The notes under the pieces were generated by a model. The model saw only the letters and a program-made list of their open reading frames with translations, was not told the origin of the DNA and did no database searches. From Salinimicrobium profundisediminis (GTDB taxonomy: Bacteria; Bacteroidota; Bacteroidia; Flavobacteriales; Flavobacteriaceae): a stretch of 64,000 nt of DNA. A program made the position numbers and the translations under genes. Positions 27,457 to 35,543 of the stretch are shown here, piece after piece (positions within the stretch are counted from its first letter, which is position 1; each line of letters starts with the position of its first letter). Where the stretch lies: NCBI RefSeq assembly GCF_026241755.1, contig NZ_JAPJDA010000003.1, forward strand, positions 62,001 to 126,000. The letters are read 5' to 3'.

Positions 27457-28188
27457 CTAGAGATTTGGATTATTTCCGCCTTCCCCGGTATTTCCTAATT
27501 TCACTATCAGGTCTTTTTGCTGCCCTTCAGAAAGATTGAATTTTGGTTTTCCTTTGTAAGGAAAGAAGTATCTAAATTCTTTCATGTAAGTCCTCCAGGT
27601 CTCGCCCATGCCACGATTCTTGTTCTCACTACCTGTATCGGCTCTCTTGATTTCATCACCTTCGGCGTCATAAGGAGTAGCTTCAACAGTATTTCCGGCG
27701 AAGATCATTCCTTCATTAATTTCAGAATAGATCACCGCTGTTTCCCCCGTTTTTGAAGGGAAATCTGTGAGGTTTATCGAAAAGTGCTTAAAAATGTCAT
27801 TTTTGGAGTTGATATCGCGCACATTGAAATCGAGGTTTGCATTATTAACCGGATGGCTAAAAATAGGTGCACCCCCTGCATCTTCAGAAATTTCTTTAAG
27901 CGGCGCGTAAGTTTTTTGCAGCGCATCTTTATGGGTCACAAGGATTCCTTTGATTTTATAACCTTCTTCTACCAGGTGCCTGATCCCTTCTTTGGCTCCC
28001 TGCGCCGTAGTATCTATAAGGAGCATATCCTGCCTGTTCAAATGCCTTATAGCGTACCCCTGGGCACCATTTTCCATTTTAATAATAAAAGTGTCGGGAA
28101 TCATTTTATGAAATTTTCCCGCTTCAGCTTGTTGAATAAATTCGGCCGACTGGCTGCTAATAACTTCCTTCTTATCTACACTCTTCAT
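27457..28188 (-). CDS. Metallo-beta-lactamase-fold protein lacking metal ligands
   Basis: A 243-residue cytosolic protein. The layout matches the MBL fold: strands around MLLIDTT, then GIRHLVEEGYKIKGILVTHKDALQ, then GMIFAGNTV. Active enzymes have THxHxDH, GHTxGS and FxGD; here these read THKDALQ, PSKTGE and FAGNT, so all but one metal-binding residue is gone. It is therefore a predicted non-hydrolytic relative. It starts 60 bp after the PPTase gene on the same strand and is followed by the operon terminator, so it may be the last gene of the polyketide gene set. A binding, scaffolding or regulatory role is inference. An exact copy of the 15-bp palindrome lies inside at 27790. Confidence 0.7.
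   Translation of the reverse strand: MKSVDKKEVISSQSAEFIQQAEAGKFHKMIPDTFIIKMENGAQGYAIRHLNRQDMLLIDTTAQGAKEGIRHLVEEGYKIKGILVTHKDALQKTYAPLKEISEDAGGAPIFSHPVNNANLDFNVRDINSKNDIFKHFSINLTDFPSKTGETAVIYSEINEGMIFAGNTVEATPYDAEGDEIKRADTGSENKNRGMGETWRTYMKEFRYFFPYKGKPKFNLSEGQQKDLIVKLGNTGEGGNNPNL
27790..27804. repeat. Palindrome AAAAATGTCATTTTT inside a gene
   Basis: An exact copy of AAAAATGNCATTTTT in the MBL-fold gene; in that gene's frame it encodes K-N-D-I-F. Confidence 0.7.
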
Positions 28189-28248
28189 TTAGTTCTGGTT
28201 TTTGGATTCAATTAAAGATACAACTGCACCCATAATCGTCCAAAGCCC

Positions 28249-28851
28249 TTAAGAGTGTTTAACTGTGGTTTCACAGTTAATTAACGACAGGCTGTAAGCG
28301 TAGAATCTGCCGTGCCCGCTCAATGAAAACCGGTTAAAGAAGAAACCGTCATTACCTGTCAAAAAAGGCATTCCAAAGCGGTCTTTTTCTAGCTGAATTT
28401 CCCAATTTTGGAGGGCAAACTCTTCTGAAACCCTTTTTTTAAGCTGCTCTTTTACTTCGGAAGAAGAGGCCTCAAAAATGCCATCTTTGACACCTGAACC
28501 TCTATTTTTTTCTGCGGAAGTTAGGATGTAATCTGAAGTTATTTCTGAAGTAGTGTGGTAAGTATGGTTTTCAATTTCCACTTCGCCTGAAGCAGTTTCT
28601 AAAGTGAGGACACTAACTTTACATTTTTGGGCCAGCCAGTTAAGGCGGCGCGGTAAATCATGCTCCCGTTGATGAGCTTTATACGCCGCTTCTTTCATGC
28701 TCCATAAAAGCCACACCATTGTATCGGGATTTACTGAGGTGTGAATAAGCTCCTGCTCTGCTGCTGAAAAGGCCTTGTTCAAAAACCCTTTCCGGCGCCA
28801 GTTACTTTGCCGCGGCGCCAGTTCCAGGTCTACCACATCATTCCCTATCAC
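28249..28851 (-). CDS. 4'-phosphopantetheinyl transferase
   Basis: A 200-residue PPTase that moves the phosphopantetheine arm from CoA to a carrier-protein Ser. The Mg-binding motif is IGNDVVDLE (residues 2-10), and WSMKEAAYK (about 50-58) is the conserved W-S/T-x-K-E-A-x-x-K element. The short length and N-terminal IGNDVVDL point to a group related to AcpS/Sfp. The start codon overlaps the end of the acyl carrier protein gene by 4 bp, so the two are almost certainly co-translated and the ACP is its likely substrate. Confidence 0.9.
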   Translation of the reverse strand: MIGNDVVDLELAPRQSNWRRKGFLNKAFSAAEQELIHTSVNPDTMVWLLWSMKEAAYKAHQREHDLPRRLNWLAQKCKVSVLTLETASGEVEIENHTYHTTSEITSDYILTSAEKNRGSGVKDGIFEASSSEVKEQLKKRVSEEFALQNWEIQLEKDRFGMPFLTGNDGFFFNRFSLSGHGRFYAYSLSLINCETTVKHS

Positions 28852-29102
28852 TGTTCCCGCTGTTTGGTTTTGATGATCTCTACAGCATCATTCACTGTGA
28901 GCATATTGTCCATAGAATCATTGTCAATGGCGATATTGAATTCATCTTCCACATCAAGCACTATATCTACAAGATTAGCCGAATTGATCTCCAGGTCTTT
29001 AATAAAATCTGTATCCCGCCCAAAATCCTGAAACGCCAAATCATTCTGTACATAAGGTTTCACAATCTTTTTAAGACAGTAAATTATTTCTTTTGTTTCC
29101 AT
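28848..29102 (-). CDS. Dedicated acyl carrier protein
   Basis: An 84-residue acidic carrier protein. The phosphopantetheine attachment Ser is probably Ser41 in EINSANLVDI, where housekeeping ACPs have DSLD; the changed motif suggests a pathway-specific carrier rather than the fatty-acid-synthesis AcpP. Helix II (ANLVDIVLDVEDEF) is typical. It overlaps the PPTase gene by 4 bp. A 180-bp repeat-rich spacer separates it from the upstream ketosynthase gene. Confidence 0.9.
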   Translation of the reverse strand: METKEIIYCLKKIVKPYVQNDLAFQDFGRDTDFIKDLEINSANLVDIVLDVEDEFNIAIDNDSMDNMLTVNDAVEIIKTKQREQ

Positions 29103-29110
29103 TTCTTATG

Positions 29111-29271
29111 GTTCAAAGTTTAAAGTTTAATGTTCAAAGTTTTCTGACCACTTTCTTCTATTCTTGGAATTTGGTGCTTGTAATTTTGATCCAGACCTCA
29201 AAGGTTTTAAAACCTGTGAGGTCTTTAATTATTCTTTCCTGAGCCCCTTTGGAATTTGGTGCTTGTAATTT
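29111..29271. repeat. Repeat cluster in the ACP-ketosynthase spacer
   Basis: Three repeat types fill this spacer. At 29111-29141 a quasi-tandem run is built from TTCAAAGTT and TTTAAAGTT units. At 29164-29186 and 29249-29271 an identical 23-bp direct repeat occurs (it begins TTGGAATTTGGTGCTTG). Between those copies, at 29194-29223, lies a 30-bp palindrome, GACCTCA...TGAGGTC, with one mismatch. None encodes a protein. The palindrome could act as an attenuator within the operon. Confidence 0.75.
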
Positions 29272-29282
29272 GAATTTTTAAA

Positions 29283-30554
29283 TTATCTGAATTTACTAAA
29301 AATTGCCACGGCATTCACATCTCCAAACCCGAAACTTGCCTTCGCCACGAGATTTACCTCTCTAAAAAAGGATTTTTCCGGAACTTTTTCCCGGCTGGCG
29401 ATCTCTTCGATTTCCGGATGCAGGTCTTCAGAGTTTTGATTTCCGAAGATGAAACCTTCAGAGATCTGGAGAATACTCGCTACACTTTCTACACTTCCGG
29501 CAGCGCTAAGGCAATGTCCTGTCAGGCTTTTTAAACTATTGATATACGGGAAATCTTTTGCTTTCAACTCCAGGGCTTCGCTCCAATTTCTAATTTCTGT
29601 AGCATCCATGGAGGTCGCGGTAAGGTGACCGTTAATAACATCAAGTTCGTCGCCTCTTACTCCGGCGTCAAAAATGGCATTTTTAATACATCTTTTTACG
29701 CCTTCAGAATTCGGGGCGGTCATAGAACCTTTATTCCTTTGTCCGCCGCTGTTAATGTGTCCGCCAAGAACTTCAGCATAGATCTTAGCGCCTCTTTCAA
29801 GCGCCGATTCCAGGTCTTCAACAACCAAAGCACCTGCACCACTCCCCGGAACGAAACCCGCGGCCGATTCGCTCATGGGTCTCGATCCGGCTTCAGGATC
29901 ATCATTGTACTGGTGTGGCAGGATCCTCATGGCGTCAAAACCACCCCACACGTAAGGGCCGCTGTCACTACAACTGCCTGCCAGTATTCTCTTAGCTTTT
30001 CCTGACCTGATTCTATCGGCAGCCATCAAAATAGCTTCTGTACCTGTGGTACAGGCCGAGGAATTGGTGGTTACCTGGTTACCGCAAGCCAGCTTGTTGT
30101 TGAGATAGGCACTAATCCCGCTGGCCATGGTTTGTATGACACTTGTACTGCCAAGCCTGCGGGTATTTTTATCGTCAATTAAATGAATCGCTTCGCGGAA
30201 TTTATCAACTCCCAGGATCCCGGTTCCAAAAATGATCCCGTTATCCCAATCTGTTTCAGCTTCGGGGCCTACCGGTAAACCGGCATCTTTCCAGGCAACA
30301 ACACCCGAGATCACTCCGTAGACGATCCCGCTGCTGTTAAGCCCCCGCAGCTCCAGCTTGGTGAAATATTCCTGCAGCATTTCCTCCGGAATTTCAGGCT
30401 GCCCGGCAATCTGGCACCTGAACTTCAGGCGCTCCAGTTCTGGCTGAAATCTTATTCCGCTTTTGCCCTTTTTGAGAGCTTCAGAAAATGCGGCTAAGCC
30501 CACTCCATTTGGCGCAGCCACGCCCATACCTGTAATTACTACTCTTCTGTTCAT
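29283..30554 (-). CDS. Beta-ketoacyl-ACP synthase (KAS II-like)
   Basis: A 423-residue thiolase-fold condensing enzyme that extends an acyl chain with malonyl-ACP. The catalytic Cys-His-His set is complete: Cys168 in SSACTTG, His310 in NGHLTAT and His347 in GHCLSAAGS, with Lys342 in NSLKSLTG. The unusual NGHLTAT (FabF has NAHGTST) marks it as a specialised paralogue. It overlaps the FabZ-like gene upstream by 4 bp. With the ACP, dehydratase and SDR it can supply most of a fatty-acyl elongation cycle. An exact copy of the recurrent 15-bp palindrome lies inside at 29670. Confidence 0.92.
   Translation of the reverse strand: MNRRVVITGMGVAAPNGVGLAAFSEALKKGKSGIRFQPELERLKFRCQIAGQPEIPEEMLQEYFTKLELRGLNSSGIVYGVISGVVAWKDAGLPVGPEAETDWDNGIIFGTGILGVDKFREAIHLIDDKNTRRLGSTSVIQTMASGISAYLNNKLACGNQVTTNSSACTTGTEAILMAADRIRSGKAKRILAGSCSDSGPYVWGGFDAMRILPHQYNDDPEAGSRPMSESAAGFVPGSGAGALVVEDLESALERGAKIYAEVLGGHINSGGQRNKGSMTAPNSEGVKRCIKNAIFDAGVRGDELDVINGHLTATSMDATEIRNWSEALELKAKDFPYINSLKSLTGHCLSAAGSVESVASILQISEGFIFGNQNSEDLHPEIEEIASREKVPEKSFFREVNLVAKASFGFGDVNAVAIFSKFR
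29670..29684. repeat. Palindrome AAAAATGGCATTTTT inside the ketosynthase gene
   Basis: An exact copy of the 15-bp motif; in the gene's frame it encodes K-N-A-I-F. Confidence 0.7.
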
Positions 30555-30985
30555 TCAGCTTTTATCATTCCTGAAATTTCCCCTCTGCATACGAGCTTTT
30601 CTTCAGCATTAAACATTTGTACTTTACACTTCAACTTATTAAACCTGAAATAGATTTTTTCTGAAACTACCTTCACCTTTTCTCCCGGAAACACCGGTAG
30701 GTAAAAGTCAACTGCTGTGTTTGTCAATGCAACCCCGGAATTGTGAAGGTCGTCATCCTTCAGCAGAAATATACCCAGGCTCACCACTCCAATTTGCGCC
30801 ATACATTCTGTAAGGATTACTCCCGGAGTCACCGGAAGATCTTTAAAATGCCCCCTGTAAAAATCAGCTTCTTCCTTAAAAGTATAGGTGCCAAATATGC
30901 CATTTTCAGACACTTCTTTTAGTTCATCAACAAACAGAAAAGGTTCAGAATAAGGAAGCAACTCTATGATTTTGGAATGTGTCAA
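30551..30985 (-). CDS. FabZ-like 3-hydroxyacyl-ACP dehydratase (hotdog fold)
   Basis: A 144-residue hotdog protein. The FabZ pattern is clear: PYSEPFLFVDEL, then the catalytic His46 in YRGHFKDLPVTPGV and Glu60 in ILTECMAQ. It would remove water from 3-hydroxyacyl-ACP in an elongation cycle. Its stop overlaps the start of the ketosynthase gene by 4 bp. It lies 110 bp after the SDR gene, across a short repeat-bearing spacer. Confidence 0.88.
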   Translation of the reverse strand: MTHSKIIELLPYSEPFLFVDELKEVSENGIFGTYTFKEEADFYRGHFKDLPVTPGVILTECMAQIGVVSLGIFLLKDDDLHNSGVALTNTAVDFYLPVFPGEKVKVVSEKIYFRFNKLKCKVQMFNAEEKLVCRGEISGMIKAE

Positions 30986-31072
30986 GATTTTTATTGAATA
31001 GTTATTATTGAATATTTTCTAATGAAAATGGAAAAAAGAATCAAAAATCAAGAGCCAAGACTACAAACTCCG

Positions 31073-31096
31073 AACTCATAACTCATAACTCTTAAC
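31073..31096. repeat. Short tandem repeat between FabZ-like and SDR genes
   Basis: Three and a half imperfect units of AACTCAT (AACTCATAACTCATAACTC) run up to the SDR stop codon. The rest of the 110-bp spacer is AT-rich and holds nothing else visible. Confidence 0.6.
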
Positions 31097-31890
31097 TACT
31101 TCAAGTGTTCTCCTCCGTTAACAGGAATCACGGTACCGGTGATCCAGCTCGCTTCATCTTTACTCAACAAATAAACGGCATTTGCTACGTCTCCCGGAGT
31201 GGTAAGCCGTTTGAAGGGATTCCTTTTTAGCGCATGTTGCCGCAGGGTTTCATAACCGGGAATCAACTCCAGGGAACGCGTAACCGTAACACCCGCCTGT
31301 ATACAGTTTGCGCGAATACCTTCCGGTGCAAATTCGAGGGCGATACTGCGGGTTATAGCCTCCAAAGCCACTTTAGCCGCCGACACTGCCGCATAATCTT
31401 TCCAGGCCTTAATGTTCCCTTCACTGGTAAAAGATAGTATTCTTGCATCTTTTGCAAACAAACCGGCATCATAAATAAGCCTCGTCCAGTCGTACAGGCT
31501 AATGGCCATGGCGTCTATGGTCTGTTGAAAATCGTCGTTGCGCAACGTTGGTTCTTTCCCTAGCATAGACCTCAGGTTTCCTTTAGAAATGCTGTGCAAC
31601 ATGGTGCGGACTTTCCCAGATTCCCCAAGAATTTCCTGCATTTCCTGTTTAATCTCTTCCCTTCGGTCTTTTCGAGTGGCATCGCGATTAAAAGAATGCA
31701 GCTGTACCCCCAGCTCCCGGATCTCATCAAAAGCCGATTTTATCTCGGGCAGATCGTCCTTTCTATCCCGGTGCACCACCAGAATGTTCATACCATGCCG
31801 GGCCAGCTTTTTGGCCGAAGCAAAGCCAAGACCGCTGCTTCCACCAAGTACGAGTGCCCAATAATTCTTTCCTTCAAATTCCTTTACCAT
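31096..31890 (-). CDS. SDR oxidoreductase, enoyl-ACP reductase-like
   Basis: A 264-residue short-chain dehydrogenase. The cofactor loop is LGGSSGLGFASA (15-26). The active-site pair is Tyr166 and Lys173 (YAAVSAAK), spaced Y-x6-K as in FabI/FabL enoyl reductases rather than Y-x3-K as in ketoreductases. The C terminus ITGTVIPVNGGEH is typical of the family. It probably reduces an acyl-ACP intermediate. No separate ketoreductase is in the gene set, so that step may be borrowed from primary metabolism. Its start overlaps the end of the type III PKS gene by 7 bp. Confidence 0.85.
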   Translation of the reverse strand: MVKEFEGKNYWALVLGGSSGLGFASAKKLARHGMNILVVHRDRKDDLPEIKSAFDEIRELGVQLHSFNRDATRKDRREEIKQEMQEILGESGKVRTMLHSISKGNLRSMLGKEPTLRNDDFQQTIDAMAISLYDWTRLIYDAGLFAKDARILSFTSEGNIKAWKDYAAVSAAKVALEAITRSIALEFAPEGIRANCIQAGVTVTRSLELIPGYETLRQHALKRNPFKRLTTPGDVANAVYLLSKDEASWITGTVIPVNGGEHLK

Positions 31891-32936
31891 TCTAAAAGTA
31901 TTTTTTGAGCCGAAAATCCGGGGCCAAAGCTTAGCATAAGCCCCTGCTCCCCTTTTTCTGTCGGCCGGTTTAAAAATCTTTCCAGGACATATAAAACAGT
32001 TGCGCTGCTCATATTGCCGTACAGCCGCAACACTTCCTTGGTATCGTCTATATTCTTACCTAATTTACCAAAAAGTTCTTCAACCGTCTGCACAATTTTT
32101 TTTCCACCGGGATGAAAAATGAGGTGATCTATTTTTTCAATGGAAGAATTGTGCTTTTCAAGAAAAGGATGAATGATTGCAGGAAAATGATCGGCGATTG
32201 TTTGAGGCACTGCGGGATCGAGGACCATCTTGAGTCCGGGATCGGTGAGGTCAAAACCCATCAGGTGAGTAGCATCAAAGAAATGGTACATGTCTTCCCC
32301 TACTATCCTGGGACCTTTCGCATCTTCTTCCGAAGACATTAACACGCAGGCAGCGCCGTCACCAAAGATCGCGGCGCTCACCATATTTGCCATCGAGAAA
32401 TCTTCAAGCTGAAAAGTAGCCGTAGGACTTTCCACTGCAATAACTGCAGCTCTTTTCCCCGGATTTGCTTTCAAAAAATTGTTAGCGTAGATCATTCCCG
32501 AAATCCCGGCGGCACATCCCATTTCGGTCACTGGTAACCTCGTAATGTCCTGCTTCATTTGCAGTTCGTTGATAAGAAAAGCGTCTAAAGAAGGGATCAT
32601 GATCCCGGTACAACTCACGGTGATAATAAAGTCGACGGAATCGGCTTCCCAACCGGCTTGTTCCAGCCCCTTTTTTAGCACAGCAGATCCCAGCTTTTTT
32701 ACCTCCCTGCTGTAAATACGGTTCTTATCTTCAAAAGAAGTCGCTGTAAAAACCTCCGACGGCTCCATTATAGAATATCGCTTGTCTACAGCAGCTCCTT
32801 CAAAGATCTTGATCACTTTTCTCCTGTATCTTTCCTCCTGCCCATCAAGCCACGTCTCCACAAAGGGAATTACCTCTGTGGTCTCACGTGAGTAAGGTGG
32901 AAGTTGTTTTGCTACTGTCGCTATTCTAACACTCAT
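31884..32936 (-). CDS. Type III polyketide synthase
   Basis: A 350-residue chalcone-synthase-type enzyme. The Cys-His-Asn triad is intact: Cys141 in EMGCAAGISGM, His275 in IFHPGGKK and Asn308 in YGNMSSATV. These enzymes load an acyl starter, extend it with malonyl-CoA and cyclise the chain into resorcinols, phloroglucinols or pyrones. The neighbouring ACP, ketosynthase, dehydratase and reductase genes suggest a long or unusual acyl starter delivered by ACP. The downstream-acting methyltransferase and flavoprotein genes lie immediately upstream in the same transcript. It overlaps the SDR gene by 7 bp and starts 9 bp after the methyltransferase gene ends. Confidence 0.93.
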   Translation of the reverse strand: MSVRIATVAKQLPPYSRETTEVIPFVETWLDGQEERYRRKVIKIFEGAAVDKRYSIMEPSEVFTATSFEDKNRIYSREVKKLGSAVLKKGLEQAGWEADSVDFIITVSCTGIMIPSLDAFLINELQMKQDITRLPVTEMGCAAGISGMIYANNFLKANPGKRAAVIAVESPTATFQLEDFSMANMVSAAIFGDGAACVLMSSEEDAKGPRIVGEDMYHFFDATHLMGFDLTDPGLKMVLDPAVPQTIADHFPAIIHPFLEKHNSSIEKIDHLIFHPGGKKIVQTVEELFGKLGKNIDDTKEVLRLYGNMSSATVLYVLERFLNRPTEKGEQGLMLSFGPGFSAQKILLEW

Positions 32937-32945
32937 TCTTTATGA

Positions 32946-33653
32946 TTATTTATATAAGATCCATTGATATCTAAAAGCCCATTTTTCGTTGATCTCCTGC
33001 CTACTTACCGCCAGGTCTTTTGCAAATGCCTGCAGCTCTTCTTTTTTGAAACTTCTCAAAATAGAGGTGAGCCCATCTTTGCGGTTGATCTCCCTTATTC
33101 CAAAAGCCGCACAAAACGCCTGAAAAAGGTAATATGCTCTTCTGCTTCTTTTAAGATCATTAATAACTATTCCCAGCCCAACTTTTTGAGAAAAAAGCTT
33201 CATTAATTCCCTTATTTCATCATCTGAAAAATGATGCAGTGTCAAGGTACACAAAATTATGTCTGCTTCCTGCCGCGCAAATTCTTCCGAAAAAACATCC
33301 ATTCCTTTAAAAGAAACTTCAGGATAAGCAGCTAAATTTTTCTCTGCAATCTCCATAGCGTTCTTATTCGCATCAATTCCCAGCAGTTCAAATTTTTGCC
33401 CGGTCTTGCGGCCGTATTTGGCTACTTCTTTAAGAACACTGCCGTTACCACAGCCCACATCAATGATCTTTACTGATTTTGTGTAAGAGGAACTTTCAAG
33501 AAGTTTCTCCACCCCATCTACCGTAATTTTATTACCGCCTAACCACTGGTTCACTGTGTCGAGGTCTTGCAGGGTCTTTTCCAGTTCTTCCCCCTGCATC
33601 TCAAGATCGTCCATGATCTCTTTTTGGCTGGATCTTTCTTTGGTGTTCACCAT
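32946..33653 (-). CDS. Class I SAM-dependent methyltransferase
   Basis: A 235-residue cytosolic methyltransferase. Motif I is IIDVGCGNGSVLKEV (63-77), an acidic residue ends beta-2 (LLGIDANKNA), and ILCTLTLHHFSDDEI is motif IV-like. It probably methylates an oxygen or carbon of the polyketide ring. Its first base is the last base of the flavoprotein gene's stop, so the pair is translationally coupled. The C terminus (SFKKEELQAFAKDL) resembles methyltransferases of quinone and polyketide pathways. Confidence 0.88.
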   Translation of the reverse strand: MVNTKERSSQKEIMDDLEMQGEELEKTLQDLDTVNQWLGGNKITVDGVEKLLESSSYTKSVKIIDVGCGNGSVLKEVAKYGRKTGQKFELLGIDANKNAMEIAEKNLAAYPEVSFKGMDVFSEEFARQEADIILCTLTLHHFSDDEIRELMKLFSQKVGLGIVINDLKRSRRAYYLFQAFCAAFGIREINRKDGLTSILRSFKKEELQAFAKDLAVSRQEINEKWAFRYQWILYK

Positions 33654-34768
33654 TAGGCTATAGGTTCTCCATGGGTTTGTTTTATGATTTTGGGCAAAAG
33701 GAACGGAACTCTAGAAATTAAAGCCTGAGAAATTTCTGCCAGGTTTTCTCGTAACAGCACCTTTTGAAGCAGCGATGCTGTTTTAAATCTCCTGCTGAAT
33801 ATCTTTTCCCACCGCTGTTTGTAAGCAGTTTCCATTTCCTGCCGATGGCTTCCGGTTTCAATATGTTTTATAAATTCTTCGGAAGCTATTTTGGCGCTGT
33901 GAATCGCTATGGCCATTCCATTACCGCATAACGGATGTATGAGTCCGGCGGCATCTCCCAGCATAAGTACGTGATCTTTCACTGCTTCTTTTTTGCTGAA
34001 GGAGATCTGTGCGATAGTGAGCGGTTTCTCAAATACCGGAACAGCTTCAGCTAAAAACCTGTCCAAAAATGGGTTTTTTCGAAGTACTTTTTCATTGAAT
34101 TTATCCGGGTCTTTGTAATCTTTAAAGCTCTCATAGGTGGCGAGATAACACATATTGATATTTCCATTCTCGGTTCGGGAGAGTCCGCAGTACCCACCTT
34201 TAAAGTTGTGCAAACCTACCAGGTCATCAGGAAAATCCTTCAGCCGATAGTGATTTTTGACTGCGACCCAAGGTGCGGATTCTTTAAAAAAATTCCGTTC
34301 CAGGTTCTTATCAAGTACCGATCTTTTTCCGAAGCTGCCAAAAACATAATCTGCAGTATATTCAGTTTTTGAAGAAATTACCTTAAACTTACCTTCCAAA
34401 AATGTCATTTCCAGCACCTTTTCCTGGAGAATTTCCACACCGTTGGCTTTAGCTGTTTCAAAAAGCAGGTTATCAAGGGCGTAGCGGCTCACGCCAAGGG
34501 CTCCCATAGGTAAATCAACGTCAATAGCCTTTCCGGAAGGCGTGCTGTAACGCAACCTGTCTATTTTTTTCGGATTTAAGTTCCTCCACGGGATTTTTAG
34601 CTCATCAAAATAAGGAATGACCTCGCGGGACAGATATTCCCCACACACTTTATGCCGCGGAAAAGCATCCTTCTCAAAAAGCGTAATTTTTTGCCCTTTT
34701 TGAGCCAGGTGAATGGCGGCTGTTAAACCTGCGAGTCCGCCCCCTGCGATGATGATTCGGTTGGTCAT
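33653..34768 (-). CDS. FAD-dependent oxidoreductase (geranylgeranyl reductase / hydroxylase type)
   Basis: A 371-residue flavoprotein. The FAD-binding loop is IIAGGGLAGLTAAIHLA (5-21), and the second FAD motif is LGDAAGLIHPLCGNGMAIA near residue 270. CGEYLSREV (about 42-50) is typical of the geranylgeranyl-reductase-like and FAD-hydroxylase group. In a polyketide context it would hydroxylate or oxidise the aromatic ring. It is the first gene of the set. The only promoter room is the 68-bp spacer behind the OmpA-like gene, which is mostly occupied by a terminator, and I see no TAnnTTTG element there. Confidence 0.88.
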   Translation of the reverse strand: MTNRIIIAGGGLAGLTAAIHLAQKGQKITLFEKDAFPRHKVCGEYLSREVIPYFDELKIPWRNLNPKKIDRLRYSTPSGKAIDVDLPMGALGVSRYALDNLLFETAKANGVEILQEKVLEMTFLEGKFKVISSKTEYTADYVFGSFGKRSVLDKNLERNFFKESAPWVAVKNHYRLKDFPDDLVGLHNFKGGYCGLSRTENGNINMCYLATYESFKDYKDPDKFNEKVLRKNPFLDRFLAEAVPVFEKPLTIAQISFSKKEAVKDHVLMLGDAAGLIHPLCGNGMAIAIHSAKIASEEFIKHIETGSHRQEMETAYKQRWEKIFSRRFKTASLLQKVLLRENLAEISQALISRVPFLLPKIIKQTHGEPIA

Positions 34769-34790
34769 TTTTCCAGATAAATTTTGGTAT

Positions 34791-34820
34791 AAAAAAACCC
34801 GGAAAAACCGGGTTTTTTTT
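34791..34820. terminator. Terminator between OmpA-like gene and polyketide gene set
   Basis: Stem AACCCGG / CCGGGTT with loop AAAAA and A/T runs on both flanks. For minus-strand transcription it ends the OmpA-like gene and insulates the polyketide gene set from it. Confidence 0.88.
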
Positions 34821-34836
34821 ACTTTGAACCGGATTC

Positions 34837-35532
34837 TTAATTACCGGCCTGTCTTCTTGCTTCTTCTTTAAGCTCTTCGTTGGCAACAATTGCAAGCTCA
34901 ACTCTACGGTTCTTAGAACGTCCTTCTACAGTAGAATTGTCGTACTTAGGTTGAGACTCGCCATACCATTTGGTGTCGATCCTTCCGCCAGAAATTCCCT
35001 GGCTGGTAAGGAAGTTTGTTACAGCCTGTGCCCTGTTCTTAGAAAGCGTTAGGTTGTAAGCATCACTACCGGTACTGTCTGTGTGCCCTTCAACTAAAAT
35101 GTTTGTATCGGGGTATTCCTGCAGAATGTTGGCAAGTTTTTGAAGTGCCTCACGAGACTGCCCCTCAATGGCATATTTTTCTGTAGCAAAATAAATACCG
35201 CTGGTTTCATCAAAGGTCACGTTAATACCTTCACCAACTCTTTCAACTTCAGCTCCGGGGATCTCCTGTTCAATTTCCTGAGCTTGTTTATCCATTCGGT
35301 TACCAATATAAGCTCCGGCAGCACCACCTACAACACCACCAATAATGGCGCCCAGTGCGGTATTACCGTCTCCTACATTATTACCCACAACCCCGCCAAG
35401 CACGGCACCACCTGTGGCACCTATAACGGTTCCTTTTTGTTTGTTATTGGCATTTCTTGTAGCATCACAACCCACGAACATGATAAGGGCAGCAAATAAA
35501 AAAGCAAATAATCTGTTTTGTCTCATTTTCAT
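34837..35532 (-). CDS. OmpA-family lipoprotein with glycine zipper
   Basis: A 231-residue lipoprotein (lipobox MFVGC, Cys22). A Gly-rich glycine-zipper region (about residues 34-75, with repeated GAxxGGVVG patterns) is followed by an OmpA-like peptidoglycan-binding domain: NILVEGHTDSTGSDAYNLTLSKNRAQAV and GRSKNRRVELAI. It anchors the outer membrane to the cell wall. It follows the lipocalin-like gene by 11 bp, so the two form an operon that ends at the terminator at 34791. Confidence 0.92.
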   Translation of the reverse strand: MKMRQNRLFAFLFAALIMFVGCDATRNANNKQKGTVIGATGGAVLGGVVGNNVGDGNTALGAIIGGVVGGAAGAYIGNRMDKQAQEIEQEIPGAEVERVGEGINVTFDETSGIYFATEKYAIEGQSREALQKLANILQEYPDTNILVEGHTDSTGSDAYNLTLSKNRAQAVTNFLTSQGISGGRIDTKWYGESQPKYDNSTVEGRSKNRRVELAIVANEELKEEARRQAGN

Positions 35533-35543
35533 AGTATTCTCAA

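Noticed and set aside
29111-29271. CRISPR array
   Set aside because: The 23-bp direct repeat occurs only twice, the interval is a palindrome rather than a unique spacer, and no cas genes are present.
34674-34901. Possible 75-codon minus-strand gene across the terminator at 34791
   Set aside because: It spans a strong terminator and overlaps the ends of two well-supported genes in another frame.
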